Assembly (NCBI GenBank): GCA_026708055.1
Contig: JAPOVS010000043.1
Coordinates: 58,628 to 122,627, forward strand
DNA from: a bacterium
GTDB taxonomy: Bacteria > Actinomycetota > Acidimicrobiia > Acidimicrobiales > CATQHL01
Reading direction: 5' to 3'
DNA: 64,000 nt
In this document: in pieces, positions 44,188 to 53,075 of the stretch
Layout of the letters: every line of letters begins with the position of its first letter
Numbering within the stretch: position 1 is the stretch's first letter
Made by a program: the position numbers and the translations under genes
Notes under the pieces: generated by a model
Databases searched by the model: none
The model's input: only the letters and a program-made list of their open reading frames with translations
Told to the model about the DNA's origin: nothing

Positions 44188-44534
44188 TGCGTCGCGGCGA
44201 AATCCGGATCGTCGACTTCAACCCCGCCCTCGGGTCCGAGGCGAGCAAGCTTCGCCCGGCGATCGTGGTCAGCAACGACGACTCCAACCGAGCGGTTGAG
44301 CACTTGGGGCGAGGCGTCGTGACCGTCGTACCACTGACATCGAACGTCCGACGTGTCTATCCCTATCAGGTGTTCCTTGGTGCGTCGGAGACAGGTCTGC
44401 GTTCCGATTCCAAGGCTCAGGCTGAACTGGTGCGCTCGGTGGCGACCGAACGGGTCGGTCGGCGGCTCGGTGTCCTGCCCGTTGACCTATTGGATTCGCT
44501 CAACGAGGCTCTCCGGCTTCACTTGGCGCTCTGA
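44187..44534 (+). CDS. MazF/PemK family endoribonuclease toxin
   Basis: The 115-residue protein has the MazF pattern: MRRGEIRIVDFNPALGSEASKLRPAIVVSND at the start, VVTVVPLTSN, and AQAELVRSVATERVGRRLGVL near the C-terminus. MazF toxins cleave mRNA at short motifs. ATG 44187 is chosen because it overlaps the antitoxin stop; a longer reading frame from 44118 runs inside the antitoxin gene. It lies between the methylase and the DUF499 ATPase genes, 72 bp before the latter. Confidence 0.93.
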   Translation: MRRGEIRIVDFNPALGSEASKLRPAIVVSNDDSNRAVEHLGRGVVTVVPLTSNVRRVYPYQVFLGASETGLRSDSKAQAELVRSVATERVGRRLGVLPVDLLDSLNEALRLHLAL

Positions 44535-44606
44535 GCGGGTGCTGTCGTAGGGGGCGGTCATAATGTCCGCGGCGCGGTCTCGCCCGCGCCGCAGGAGGTC
44601 TCCCGC

Positions 44607-47600
44607 ATGGTGATGAGCAACAGCGAGCGCATCGGTCGGGCGCTCGACCTGGTGCGCGACGGGCTGGGCCCGGCCTGCGCGGCTGCCTGGGAGGGGTTCT
44701 ACGGCCCCGACTGGCCCGGCGAGGTGAACAGGCGGCTGCACAGCCCGGCGGGCAACCCCAGCGCCGGTGATGTGTCGTTCGTGTTCAAGGGTGTGAAGGC
44801 CACGTGGGGCGAGGTGTTCGGCCACGGCTTCGGCCCGGCAGTCCGGTCGCTGGTCTTCGAGTTGGCCGAGGTGCGCAACCGTTGGGCGCATCAGGAGCCG
44901 TTCAGCAGCGACGACACCGCCCGCGCGCTGGATTCCATGGAGCGGGTGCTCGAAGCGTTCGGCGACACCGCAGAGCGTCACAGGATCCGGGAGCTGCGCC
45001 GCGGGCTGATGCGGCAGATGTTCGAGGAGGAGTCCCGCGCGGAGCGTCGTAGGACGGCGGCGAAGCCCACGGAGGGTCAACCTCAGGCGGGTCTGGTGCC
45101 GTGGCGGGAGATCGTCGCGCCTCACGCTGACGTGCGGGAGGGTCGTCTGGAGCAGGCGGAGTTCGCCGCCGACCTGTATGAGGTGGTGCAGGGCAGCGCC
45201 GACGCAGAGTACGGCGACCCGCGGGAGTTCTTCGCCCGCACCTACCTCACGCAGGGGTTGCGCGACCTCCTGTTGGGGGCGGCGCGGCGGCTATCGGGCG
45301 AGGGTGGCGACCCCGTGATCGAGTTGCAGACCAACTTCGGGGGCGGCAAGACCCACAGCATGATCGCCCTGTACCACCTGGCGTCACCGGCGGCGGCCAG
45401 CGACCTGCCCGGGGTTGGCGAACTGCTCAGCGAGGCGGGCGTGTCACTCCCGGAGCAGGTTGCGCGGGCAGTGCTGGTGGGCCACGTGATATCCCCGGGC
45501 GCGCCGCTGCCCGCCGAGGACGGCATCGAACTGCGCACCATGTGGGGCCACTTGGCCTACCAACTCGGGGGCCGGGACGGCTACGAGATGGTGCGCGCCG
45601 ACGACGAGGCCGGAACCAACCCGGGTGCGGCGCTGCGGGAGTTGTTCGAGCGGTTCGGCCCGGCGGTGGTGCTGATCGACGAGTGGGTGGCCTACGCCCG
45701 CCAACTGCGCGACGGGCACATCGACGGAGCGGACACTGCCGGCGGCGATCGAGACGGCGGCAGCGGTGGGCGGCGCCTGCCCGGCGGCGATTTCGACACG
45801 CAGTTCACGTTCGCGCAGGCGCTGACCGAGGCGGCCGCGGCGGTGCCGAACGTGGTGGTGCTGATCACGGTGCCCGCGTCGGACATCGAGGTGGGGGGCG
45901 ACCGGGGGCGCACGGCGTTGGAGCGGCTGAAGAACGTGGTGACGCGCACGGCGGCGCAGTGGCAGCCGGCGTCGCCGGATGAGTCGTTCGAGATCGTGCG
46001 GCGGCGGCTGTTCGATCCGGTCCCGCCGGAGCGGGCGAAGGTGCGTGACGGCGTGGTCCGGGCGTTCAGCGGGATGTACCGGGACGGGTCCGGCGAATTC
46101 CCGTCGGGCGTGGGCGAAGTCGACTACCGCAAACGGATGGAGTTGTCGTACCCGATCCATCCAGTGTTGTTCGACCGGCTCTTCGGCGACTGGTCGGCGC
46201 TGGACAAGTTCCAGCGCACCAGGGGCGTGCTGCGGCTGATGGCCCTGGCCATCTCGCAGCTCTGGCAGCGCGGCGACCAGTCATTGCTGATCATGCCCGC
46301 CAACCTGCCGATGGACTCCGGCACGCTCGTGAGTGAGATGAAGAAATACCTGGAGGAGGGCTGGGACCCGGTCATCAAGTCCGACGTGGACGGCCCGAAC
46401 TCCCTGCCGCTGCGGATCGACAACGACACGCCGCACTTCGGGCGCCTGTCGGCCGCCCGGCGCGCCGCCCGCACGGTCTACATGGGCTCGGCGCCCCGGC
46501 CCGACGCCAAGCGGGGCGTGGACCTGCGCTCGGTGGTGCTGGGGTGCACCCAGCCCGGCGAGCCGCCCGGCCAGTTCGCCGACGCACTGAAGCGGCTGTC
46601 GGGCGAGGCGACGCACCTGTACGTGGACGGCAACCAGTACTGGTACTCCCTGCAGCCCAACGTCACCCGGATGGCCGCCGACCGGGCCGCGTCCAACTAC
46701 ACCGACCGCGACGCCGACGACGAAGCCAAACGGAGGCTCAATCGCCAGCGCGACCGGGGGAGCTTCGCCGCGGTGCAGGTGTTCGCCGATGCGCCCGGCG
46801 ACGTGCCCGACAACGACGACGGCGTGCGACTGGTGGTCCTGGCGCCGGATGCCACCCACTCGACCGGTGACGAGAACTCGCCGGCGGTGGCGCTGGCGGA
46901 GCGGATCCTGGCGCAGCGCGAAGGCGGCCCGCGGTTGAACCGCAACATGCTGGTGTTCACGGCGGCGGCGGCGAACCGGCTCGGGGAACTGCGGGCGGCT
47001 GCCAGGTCGCACCTGGCGTGGTGCTCGATCGTCGACGACTCCGCATCGCTCGATCTGACAGCACACCAGGCGAGCCAGGCCCGGACCAAGCAGTCCGACA
47101 CCTCCCAGCAGGTCGACGCCCTGATCGCCGAGACGTTCACCCAGGTGCTGATCCCCACGCAGAAGCCGGGCACCCCCGGCGTGGACTGGCAGACCGCCAG
47201 AGCGAGCACCGACGGCGACATCGGCGCCCGCGTGAGCCGCAAGCTCGCCAGCAGCGAAGAACTGATCGCCCGCCTCGGCGGCGTCCGAGTACGCATGGAC
47301 GTCGACCGCTACGACCTCTGGTCCGGTCGGGGCGACATCTCCGTGCGGGAGCTGTGGCAGACCTACGCCCGCTACCCGTACATGGCCCGCCTGAGTTCCT
47401 TCGATGTCCTTACCCACGCCATCAGCGATGGCACCGCCAACATGAACTGGACGCAGGACACCTTCGCCTACGCCGAAGACCACGACGGTGAGAAGTGGGT
47501 GGGCATCCAGAAGGCGCAGCATGTCGCGGCGAGTCCCGGCGGGCTGCTCATCTACCCGGACTTCGTGCCGACGCCGGCGCCACCGGCGGACGAGGATGAG

Positions 47601-47906
47601 CCCAGCGCCGAGGGCGAAAACGGCGACGCAGGTGAGCTGGGCGGCGCCGATGCAACCCGACCAGAGGAACCAGGTCCGGCTACGCCCAGAGCCACGCAGT
47701 TCTACGCCCAGTTCGACCTCGACCCAGTCCGCGGAATCAAGCAGCTAGGCCAGATCCTCGAGCACGTCAGCGCTCGCCTCGGGTCCGACCTCGAACTCTC
47801 CCTCGAACTCCGAGCCAACAAGCCCGACGGATACGACGACGCCACCCAACGAATCGTCTCGGAGAACGCCACCAACCTCGGAGCAGAGGCAAGCGAGTTC
47901 GAGTAG
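44607..47906 (+). CDS. DUF499 ATPase with N-terminal Swt1-like HEPN domain
   Basis: The 1099-residue protein opens with a Swt1-like HEPN domain, with RNRWAH at residues 90-95 giving the RxxxxH RNase-type motif, followed by a linker. A DUF499-type AAA+ ATPase follows: Walker A NFGGGKTHSM (about 243-252), Walker B VLIDEWVAYARQL (D358-E359), sensor-like VVVLITVPAS and YPIHPVLFDRLFGDW. The C-terminal third carries acidic tracts. A GGAGG lies six bases before ATG 44607. It is the ATPase of the helicase-methylase-ATPase locus. RNA cleavage by the HEPN domain would give an abortive-type output; this is inference. Confidence 0.92.
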   Translation: MVMSNSERIGRALDLVRDGLGPACAAAWEGFYGPDWPGEVNRRLHSPAGNPSAGDVSFVFKGVKATWGEVFGHGFGPAVRSLVFELAEVRNRWAHQEPFSSDDTARALDSMERVLEAFGDTAERHRIRELRRGLMRQMFEEESRAERRRTAAKPTEGQPQAGLVPWREIVAPHADVREGRLEQAEFAADLYEVVQGSADAEYGDPREFFARTYLTQGLRDLLLGAARRLSGEGGDPVIELQTNFGGGKTHSMIALYHLASPAAASDLPGVGELLSEAGVSLPEQVARAVLVGHVISPGAPLPAEDGIELRTMWGHLAYQLGGRDGYEMVRADDEAGTNPGAALRELFERFGPAVVLIDEWVAYARQLRDGHIDGADTAGGDRDGGSGGRRLPGGDFDTQFTFAQALTEAAAAVPNVVVLITVPASDIEVGGDRGRTALERLKNVVTRTAAQWQPASPDESFEIVRRRLFDPVPPERAKVRDGVVRAFSGMYRDGSGEFPSGVGEVDYRKRMELSYPIHPVLFDRLFGDWSALDKFQRTRGVLRLMALAISQLWQRGDQSLLIMPANLPMDSGTLVSEMKKYLEEGWDPVIKSDVDGPNSLPLRIDNDTPHFGRLSAARRAARTVYMGSAPRPDAKRGVDLRSVVLGCTQPGEPPGQFADALKRLSGEATHLYVDGNQYWYSLQPNVTRMAADRAASNYTDRDADDEAKRRLNRQRDRGSFAAVQVFADAPGDVPDNDDGVRLVVLAPDATHSTGDENSPAVALAERILAQREGGPRLNRNMLVFTAAAANRLGELRAAARSHLAWCSIVDDSASLDLTAHQASQARTKQSDTSQQVDALIAETFTQVLIPTQKPGTPGVDWQTARASTDGDIGARVSRKLASSEELIARLGGVRVRMDVDRYDLWSGRGDISVRELWQTYARYPYMARLSSFDVLTHAISDGTANMNWTQDTFAYAEDHDGEKWVGIQKAQHVAASPGGLLIYPDFVPTPAPPADEDEPSAEGENGDAGELGGADATRPEEPGPATPRATQFYAQFDLDPVRGIKQLGQILEHVSARLGSDLELSLELRANKPDGYDDATQRIVSENATNLGAEASEFE

Positions 47907-47907
47907 G

Positions 47908-48144
47908 CGCCGGCGTCGGTCGCAGATGCTGGTCGGTGTGCTGATCGTTGGATTCCGGCCTGCGCCGGAATGACGTCGGGTGCGGGCGCCGGCGTCGGTT
48001 GGAGATGCTGGTCGGTGTGCTGGTCGTTGGATTCCGGCCTGCGCCGGAATGACGTCGGGTGCGGGCGCCGGCGTCGGTTGGAGATGCTGGTCGGTGTGCT
48101 GGTCGTTGGATTCCGGCCTGCGCCGGAATGACGTCGGGTGCGGG
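47908..48144. repeat. Three tandem 79-bp repeats, each with a dispersed palindrome
   Basis: Units begin at 47908, 47987 and 48066 with GCGCCGGCGTCGGT, continue GAGATGCTGGTCGGTGTGCT and contain the palindrome at 47950, 48029 and 48108. The first unit differs in a few bases. They lie between the end of the defence ATPase gene and the convergent YHYH gene. Confidence 0.9.
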
Positions 48145-48184
48145 CGCCGGCGGTAGCGGGGTGGGGGAGTCGGCGTGGGGGCGG

Positions 48185-49423
48185 TCAATCGCAGACGGTG
48201 ACGCGGGGGACGCAGAGAGCGGGCGGCCCGGGCGTTGGGCTCGGTGGCTCAGCAGGCTCGTCGATGGCCGGCGAAGCGGACGTGGCGGCACCTTCGGGGA
48301 GGCGGGGGCCGCCGGCGTGGGGGTCTCCGGGGCGCAGCTCGCCGCGGAACCAGGGGCCGACGATGTAGGGGAATACGTCGGTGAAGCTGCCGTCGCCGTT
48401 CTGGATGCGGGTGATGTGGTAGTGGTAGCCCAAGTCGTCGTGGGAATGGCCGTTGAAGGCGTCGAGGGCGTGCGGCGCCCCGTCGTCGAGGCTGATGTCG
48501 AACCAGTAGTCCTCGAAGAACGCGCCTGCGGGCACATCAGCGGTGTCGGGTCCCGGGGCGGGCGCCGGCACCGTGCCCGCGCCGGGGTCCAGCGGATGGG
48601 ACAACAGGCACGTCCGGCGCCCGGCGTCAGCGCACCCTGTTGCCGATCCCACCGTGTCGTAGTCCCGGAGCCTCCAGGAGCTGCGCGCCAGGAGTTCCAG
48701 GTCGGCCCAGGGGCCGTGCACCGGGTAGCCGTCGGCGGCGAAGCCGTAGACGGGGGAGTGGCGGGCGCTGTCGTCGCCGAGGTGCAGCGCCAGGCACTCC
48801 GGGTAGACGTGCGGCGCCGACTCGTCGGCGGCGGGTCCGGCACAGGAGAACCCGTCGTCGCTCACCGCACCGGGCGCCACGTTGTGCCAGGCGCCCTCGC
48901 CGCGGTAGGACCCGCCGCCGCTCCAACCGAGGATGGGGGCGCCGGTCACCCACAGGCCGATCGGCGCCGGACCGGTGGCCACCGGCGCCGACGCGGGGGA
49001 CGGTTCGAGGGGGAACAGGCCCGCGACGACGTCTCTTCCGCCCGCCTCGTCCGCCACCTTCACGGCTACGAGGGGACCGTCTCCCGCCCGCAGCACTTCC
49101 ACGGCGGTGGCTCGTACCGCCACCTCGGTCGGCGCCGGTGGCTCGGGTGTGCCTTCCAGCGCTATGAAGTCGCTTGTGTCCGCGGGTTCGTGGTCCTCCA
49201 GCAGGTCGAAGTGGTGGTTCCGCCGCCACCACCGTTCGGGCGCCTCGACGCTCGCTGCGGGCAGGGCCTCGGCGGGAACGAGCCAGGCGGACAATAGGGG
49301 TCCGCCCGCCCCCCGCTCGCCGGTGCCGGGAGCCCCTGAGGCTGCCGCACAGCCGGCGCCTGCCAGCAGCCCGGCGACGGCGAACACTCGCGAGCCGCGA
49401 GCGCAAGAGTCACGGAACCGCAA
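48185..49423 (-). CDS. YHYH domain-containing lipoprotein
   Basis: The 412-residue protein begins with an Arg-rich N-terminus and hydrophobic stretch ending in a lipobox-like AGAGCAA. The C-terminal half has the YHYH family pattern: PVYGFAADGYPVHGPW, CLLSHPLDPG, FFEDYWFDI, ALDAFNGHSHDDLGYHYHIT and FPYIVGPWFRG. The His-rich GYHYH motif suggests metal binding. The function of the family is unknown. The start is likely a TTG at 49423 preceded by AGGAAG. Its N-terminal 200 residues are not recognised. It is divergent from the CocE hydrolase (233-bp gap). Confidence 0.85.
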   Translation of the reverse strand: MRFRDSCARGSRVFAVAGLLAGAGCAAASGAPGTGERGAGGPLLSAWLVPAEALPAASVEAPERWWRRNHHFDLLEDHEPADTSDFIALEGTPEPPAPTEVAVRATAVEVLRAGDGPLVAVKVADEAGGRDVVAGLFPLEPSPASAPVATGPAPIGLWVTGAPILGWSGGGSYRGEGAWHNVAPGAVSDDGFSCAGPAADESAPHVYPECLALHLGDDSARHSPVYGFAADGYPVHGPWADLELLARSSWRLRDYDTVGSATGCADAGRRTCLLSHPLDPGAGTVPAPAPGPDTADVPAGAFFEDYWFDISLDDGAPHALDAFNGHSHDDLGYHYHITRIQNGDGSFTDVFPYIVGPWFRGELRPGDPHAGGPRLPEGAATSASPAIDEPAEPPSPTPGPPALCVPRVTVCD

Positions 49424-49656
49424 CAGCCGCTTCCTGCCCCGCCGCGAGGCCGGTACACGACCCTCCGATGGCGATGAGCCAGCCGGCCATGGCTCTCACG
49501 CTAGTGACCGGCGCCCCCGGATCGGCCCCGCTGCGGACTGATCCGGCGGTCGGACGCCACCCCGGCATCCCTCGGTCACGTGCCTGCGGCCGGGATGTCA
49601 CCTGCTGCGAGGCGGGGATCTACACTCGCCGCCGGCTGACCGGAGGGAGCGGACCG

Positions 49657-51429
49657 ATGACCGAGAGTGCTCTGCCTGCTGACGAACAGACCTTCAGCGA
49701 GGTGCGCGACGGGATGCGCGTCGACTGGGACGTGCCCATCCCGATGGACGACGGCCTGGTGCTGCGCGCCGACGTGTACCGGCCCGACGACGACGGGCGC
49801 TACCCGGTGCTGGCGTCCTACGGCCCCTACGCCAAGGGACTGGCGTTCCAGGAGGGTTATCCCAGCGCCTGGAACCGGATGGCCGAAGAGCATCCCGACG
49901 TGGTGGCCGGCTCCACGAACAAGTACCAGAACTGGGAGGTCTGCGACCCCGAGAAGTGGGTGCCCGACGGCTACGTGTGCCTGCGCATAGACGCCAGGGG
50001 CTGCGGCCGTTCGCCCGGCTACATCGACCACTTCTCGCCGCGTGAGACCCAGGACCTCTACGACTGCATCGAGTGGGCCGCGGTGCAACCCTGGAGCGAC
50101 GGAAAGATCGGGCTCTCGGGGGTGTCGTACTACGCCATGAACCAGTGGTCTGTGGCTTCCCGGCAGCCGCCGCACCTCGTGGCCATGATCCCCTGGGAGG
50201 GCGCCGCGGAGTGGTACCGGGACTCCACCCACCACGGCGGCATCGTCAGCACGTTCTGGGACAACTGGTACGACATGCAGGTCAAGACCGTGCAACACGG
50301 CCTCGGCACCCGTGGTTCGACCAATCCCAACACGGGGGAGCTGGTATCGGGTCCGCCCACGCTCAGCGAGGAGGAACTCGCCGCCAATCGCTGCGCCTTC
50401 GGCGGCGACATCATCGAGCACGCCTTCGACGACGATTACCACGCCGACCGCTCACCGGTGTGGGACAAAGTGGTGGTGCCGTTCCTCTCCTCGGCCAACT
50501 GGGGTGGCCAGGGTCTGCACCCGCGAGGCAACTTCGAGGCCTACACCCGGTCGGCATCACCCCAACGCTGGCTGGAGGTGCACGGCATCGAGCACTGGAC
50601 CGAGTACTACACCGACTACGGGGTGAGGTTGCAGAAGCGGTTCTTCGGGCACTTCCTGAAGGGAACCGACACGGGCTGGGAGAGCCAGCCGCGGGTGCTC
50701 CTGCAGGTGCGCCACATGGATCGCTTCGTCGAGCGGGCCGAGGAGGACTGGCCGATCCCGCGCACCGACTGGCGCCGGATGTACCTGCACGCCAACGGGC
50801 AACTGCGCGTCAATCCCTGCGCCAAGACCGAGACGCTCTCCTACGAGGCGACGGGCGACGGGCTGACCTTCCTGACCGCGCCGACGACCGAGGAGACGGA
50901 GATCACCGGCCCGCTGGCGGCGAAGCTGTTCGTCTCGTCGTCGACGGTCGATGCCGACCTGTTCGTCGTGTTCCGGGTATTCGACCCCGACGGTGACGAG
51001 GTGACCTTCATGGGGGCGGTCGATCCGCACACGCCGATCGCCCAGGGATGGCTGCGGGCGAGTCACCGCAAACTCGATCCCGAACTCTCGCTGCCGTGGC
51101 GGCCCTACCACACCCACGCCGAGGCGGATCACCAGCCGCTGGTCCCCGGTGAGATCTACGAGCTGGACATCGAGATCTGGCCCACGTGCATCGTCGTGCC
51201 GCCAGGCTACCGGATCGGCTTCAGCGTGCGCGGCCGGGACTACGAGTACGGCGGCGACACCTCGGGCCTCATGCTGTCCAACTTCAAGAACGAGCTACGA
51301 GGCTGCGGGCCGTTCCTGCACAACGACCCCCGCGACCGCCCGCCGGAGATCTTCGAGAACGAGGTGACCCTGCACTTCAGCCCCGAGCACCGCAACCACG
51401 TCCTGGTCCCGGTCATCCCGCCCGCGTGA
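49657..51429 (+). CDS. CocE/NonD family hydrolase (X-Pro dipeptidyl-peptidase fold)
   Basis: The 590-residue protein from ATG 49657 (GGAGGG upstream) has the CocE plan: N-terminal VPIPMDDGLVLRADVYRP, a hydrolase domain with YVCLRIDARGCGRSPG and the nucleophile region GLSGVSYYAMNQW (GxSY elbow), and a C-terminal jelly-roll (ITGPLAAKLFVSSSTVDADLFV, PYHTHAEADHQPLVPGEIYELDIEIWPT, IGFSVRGRDYEYGG). The family includes cocaine esterase, glutaryl-7-ACA acylase and peptidases. The substrate here is not known. It lies alone between divergent and convergent neighbours. Confidence 0.93.
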   Translation: MTESALPADEQTFSEVRDGMRVDWDVPIPMDDGLVLRADVYRPDDDGRYPVLASYGPYAKGLAFQEGYPSAWNRMAEEHPDVVAGSTNKYQNWEVCDPEKWVPDGYVCLRIDARGCGRSPGYIDHFSPRETQDLYDCIEWAAVQPWSDGKIGLSGVSYYAMNQWSVASRQPPHLVAMIPWEGAAEWYRDSTHHGGIVSTFWDNWYDMQVKTVQHGLGTRGSTNPNTGELVSGPPTLSEEELAANRCAFGGDIIEHAFDDDYHADRSPVWDKVVVPFLSSANWGGQGLHPRGNFEAYTRSASPQRWLEVHGIEHWTEYYTDYGVRLQKRFFGHFLKGTDTGWESQPRVLLQVRHMDRFVERAEEDWPIPRTDWRRMYLHANGQLRVNPCAKTETLSYEATGDGLTFLTAPTTEETEITGPLAAKLFVSSSTVDADLFVVFRVFDPDGDEVTFMGAVDPHTPIAQGWLRASHRKLDPELSLPWRPYHTHAEADHQPLVPGEIYELDIEIWPTCIVVPPGYRIGFSVRGRDYEYGGDTSGLMLSNFKNELRGCGPFLHNDPRDRPPEIFENEVTLHFSPEHRNHVLVPVIPPA

Positions 51430-51635
51430 GCGGGTCCGGACGGGGCCACCGGTGGCGAGCCCGGCTCTCGCCTGCGTCATCGATTCGGACTTCGCCCCCG
51501 GCGTCCCCACCCTCGCGCGAGTCTGGGAAAGTCCGGGCGTCGCTGCCGGTGGCGCTCCGGCGGCCTAGGAATGGCCGCCTGCGCTGGCCCCCGGGATCGT
51601 CACCCTCGAGCGGGGTCTTGCGGGCGCCGCTCCGC

Positions 51636-52430
51636 TCAGCCGGCTGCTTGGGAGCCGCCGTCGATGGGCACCACGGTGCCGGTCATGTAGGCGGCGTCGT
51701 CGCTGCAGAGGAACGCCGCCACCGCGGCCACCTCGTCCGGTCTGCAGTAGCGCGCCAGCGGTACCTGGGAGGCGATGATCTCCCGTACTGCGACTGGATC
51801 ATCGGGGTTCATACCCTGCTCGATGCTTCGGATCATGCGAGTGTCCACGGGCGCCGGTGCCACCGCGTTGACGCGCACGTCGAGTGGGGCGAACTCGAGC
51901 GCCGCCGTCCTCGTGAGACCGATGACGGCGTGCTTGCTGGCGACGTAGGCGCCCATTGTCGCAAGCCCGACCGTGCCCAGCCGTGACGCCGTGTTGACGA
52001 TCGCCCCGCCGCCTGAGGTCGCGATCGCCGGACCCGCGTGCTTGATGCCCAGCCAGACGCCGCGGACGTTGACGTCCATCACGTGGTCGAAGCCGTCGGC
52101 GGGGCAGTCGACCAGCGAAGCGATCGGACCCTCGACGCCCGCGTTGTTGAACAGGGCGTCCACTCTTCCGTGAGTATCGAGCGTCGCCGCCACGTAGGCG
52201 GCCACGTCGCCGTCGGAGCGGACGTCGGCGGTGACCGTCGTGACCTCCCCGCCTTCGGCGGCTACCGCGGCAGCCGTGGCCTGGAGGTCGCTGCTTGCCA
52301 AGTCCACCGCCACGACGCTGGCGCCCTCGGAAGCGAAGCGCCGCGCCGCCGCCCGACCGATGCCGCCGGCCGCCCCGGTGATGATGACGACCCGATCCTC
52401 GAACCGTCGAGCCTGACTGTCTCTGCCCAT
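51636..52430 (-). CDS. SDR family oxidoreductase (classical)
   Basis: The 264-residue protein has TGAAGGIGRAAARRF, LFNNAGVEG, catalytic YVASK (with an upstream Ser in NTASRLG), and the C-terminal AAFLCSDDAAYMTGTVVPIDGG. It is a classical NAD(P)-dependent short-chain dehydrogenase with all catalytic residues. The substrate is unknown. It is on the minus strand; the gap to the repeat protein on its other side is about 200 bp. Confidence 0.93.
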   Translation of the reverse strand: MGRDSQARRFEDRVVIITGAAGGIGRAAARRFASEGASVVAVDLASSDLQATAAAVAAEGGEVTTVTADVRSDGDVAAYVAATLDTHGRVDALFNNAGVEGPIASLVDCPADGFDHVMDVNVRGVWLGIKHAGPAIATSGGGAIVNTASRLGTVGLATMGAYVASKHAVIGLTRTAALEFAPLDVRVNAVAPAPVDTRMIRSIEQGMNPDDPVAVREIIASQVPLARYCRPDEVAAVAAFLCSDDAAYMTGTVVPIDGGSQAAG

Positions 52431-52636
52431 TGACAGATCGTAGTGATCGCGGGACCCATCGCCAGCCGGCCGTCAAAGAGATCGTTGGCGCGCGCGGACA
52501 AGGCAGTAGTGTGGCGCGAAGATGCCGCTCGGCCGGCTCTGGGGGCTGTGGAACCTCCACACCGTGGCCCGCACGCACAACGTGCCTGCGGCCGCCCGGG
52601 GACGACGGCAGGCGTCCATTCCGAGGAGGAGCGAAC

Positions 52637-52948
52637 ATGTCGGACGAAAGCGGCCCGGAATGGTGCGACGTCGGCATCGCGGTGATCAGTCGCACCAACG
52701 CGATCGGCGTCGCGGCGATGGCCCGGTTCAATGCCCTCGCGGTCGGCGCACTGAGTTGGATCAACGCGATGGGCGTTGTGACCTTCGGTGCCGTGAACTC
52801 GATGGGCCTCGTCGCGATCGGCGGCGTGAACTCGATCGGCCTCGTCTCCATCGGCGGGGTGAACTCGATCGGCCTCGTCGCCATCGGGGGAGTGAACTCG
52901 ATGGGTCTCGTGGCCATCGGAGGCCTGAGCGTCACCAGCATGCTGTAA
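52637..52948 (+). CDS. Small decapeptide-repeat protein
   Basis: The 103-residue protein from ATG 52637 (GAGGAGG upstream) consists largely of a repeated ten-residue unit close to AIGGVNS-(I/M)-GLV. After a short polar N-terminus (DESGPEWCDVGIAVIS) there are about eight units, with Asn and Gly in fixed positions, and the DNA repeat units are nearly identical in the second half. The regularity suggests a beta-solenoid or membrane-associated stacked fold. Function unknown; I recall similar short proteins in actinobacteria but no characterised one. Confidence 0.75.
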   Translation: MSDESGPEWCDVGIAVISRTNAIGVAAMARFNALAVGALSWINAMGVVTFGAVNSMGLVAIGGVNSIGLVSIGGVNSIGLVAIGGVNSMGLVAIGGLSVTSML

Positions 52949-53075
52949 CCGGTCTCGGGGCGCCGGCGCGTGTCGGCGCGGAATCCCGGCCGGTCGTGCG
53001 GTCCGCCGCGCCCGCGCGGCCGTCGTCCGGCGGCGTCCGGTTGCGGGCTCTCTCCGGCCGAGCCGTCCCGGCTCC

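Noticed and set aside
31228..47906. Assignment as DISARM or BREX
   Set aside because: A SNF2 helicase and a methylase occur, but no DrmA/DrmB (DUF1998), PLD, PglZ or BrxC-type gene was recognised, so these system names are not used.
47908..48144. Possible CRISPR or coding repeat
   Set aside because: The 79-bp units are identical throughout, with no variable spacers, and overlap a REP-like palindrome; frames through them read as typical spurious repeat peptides.
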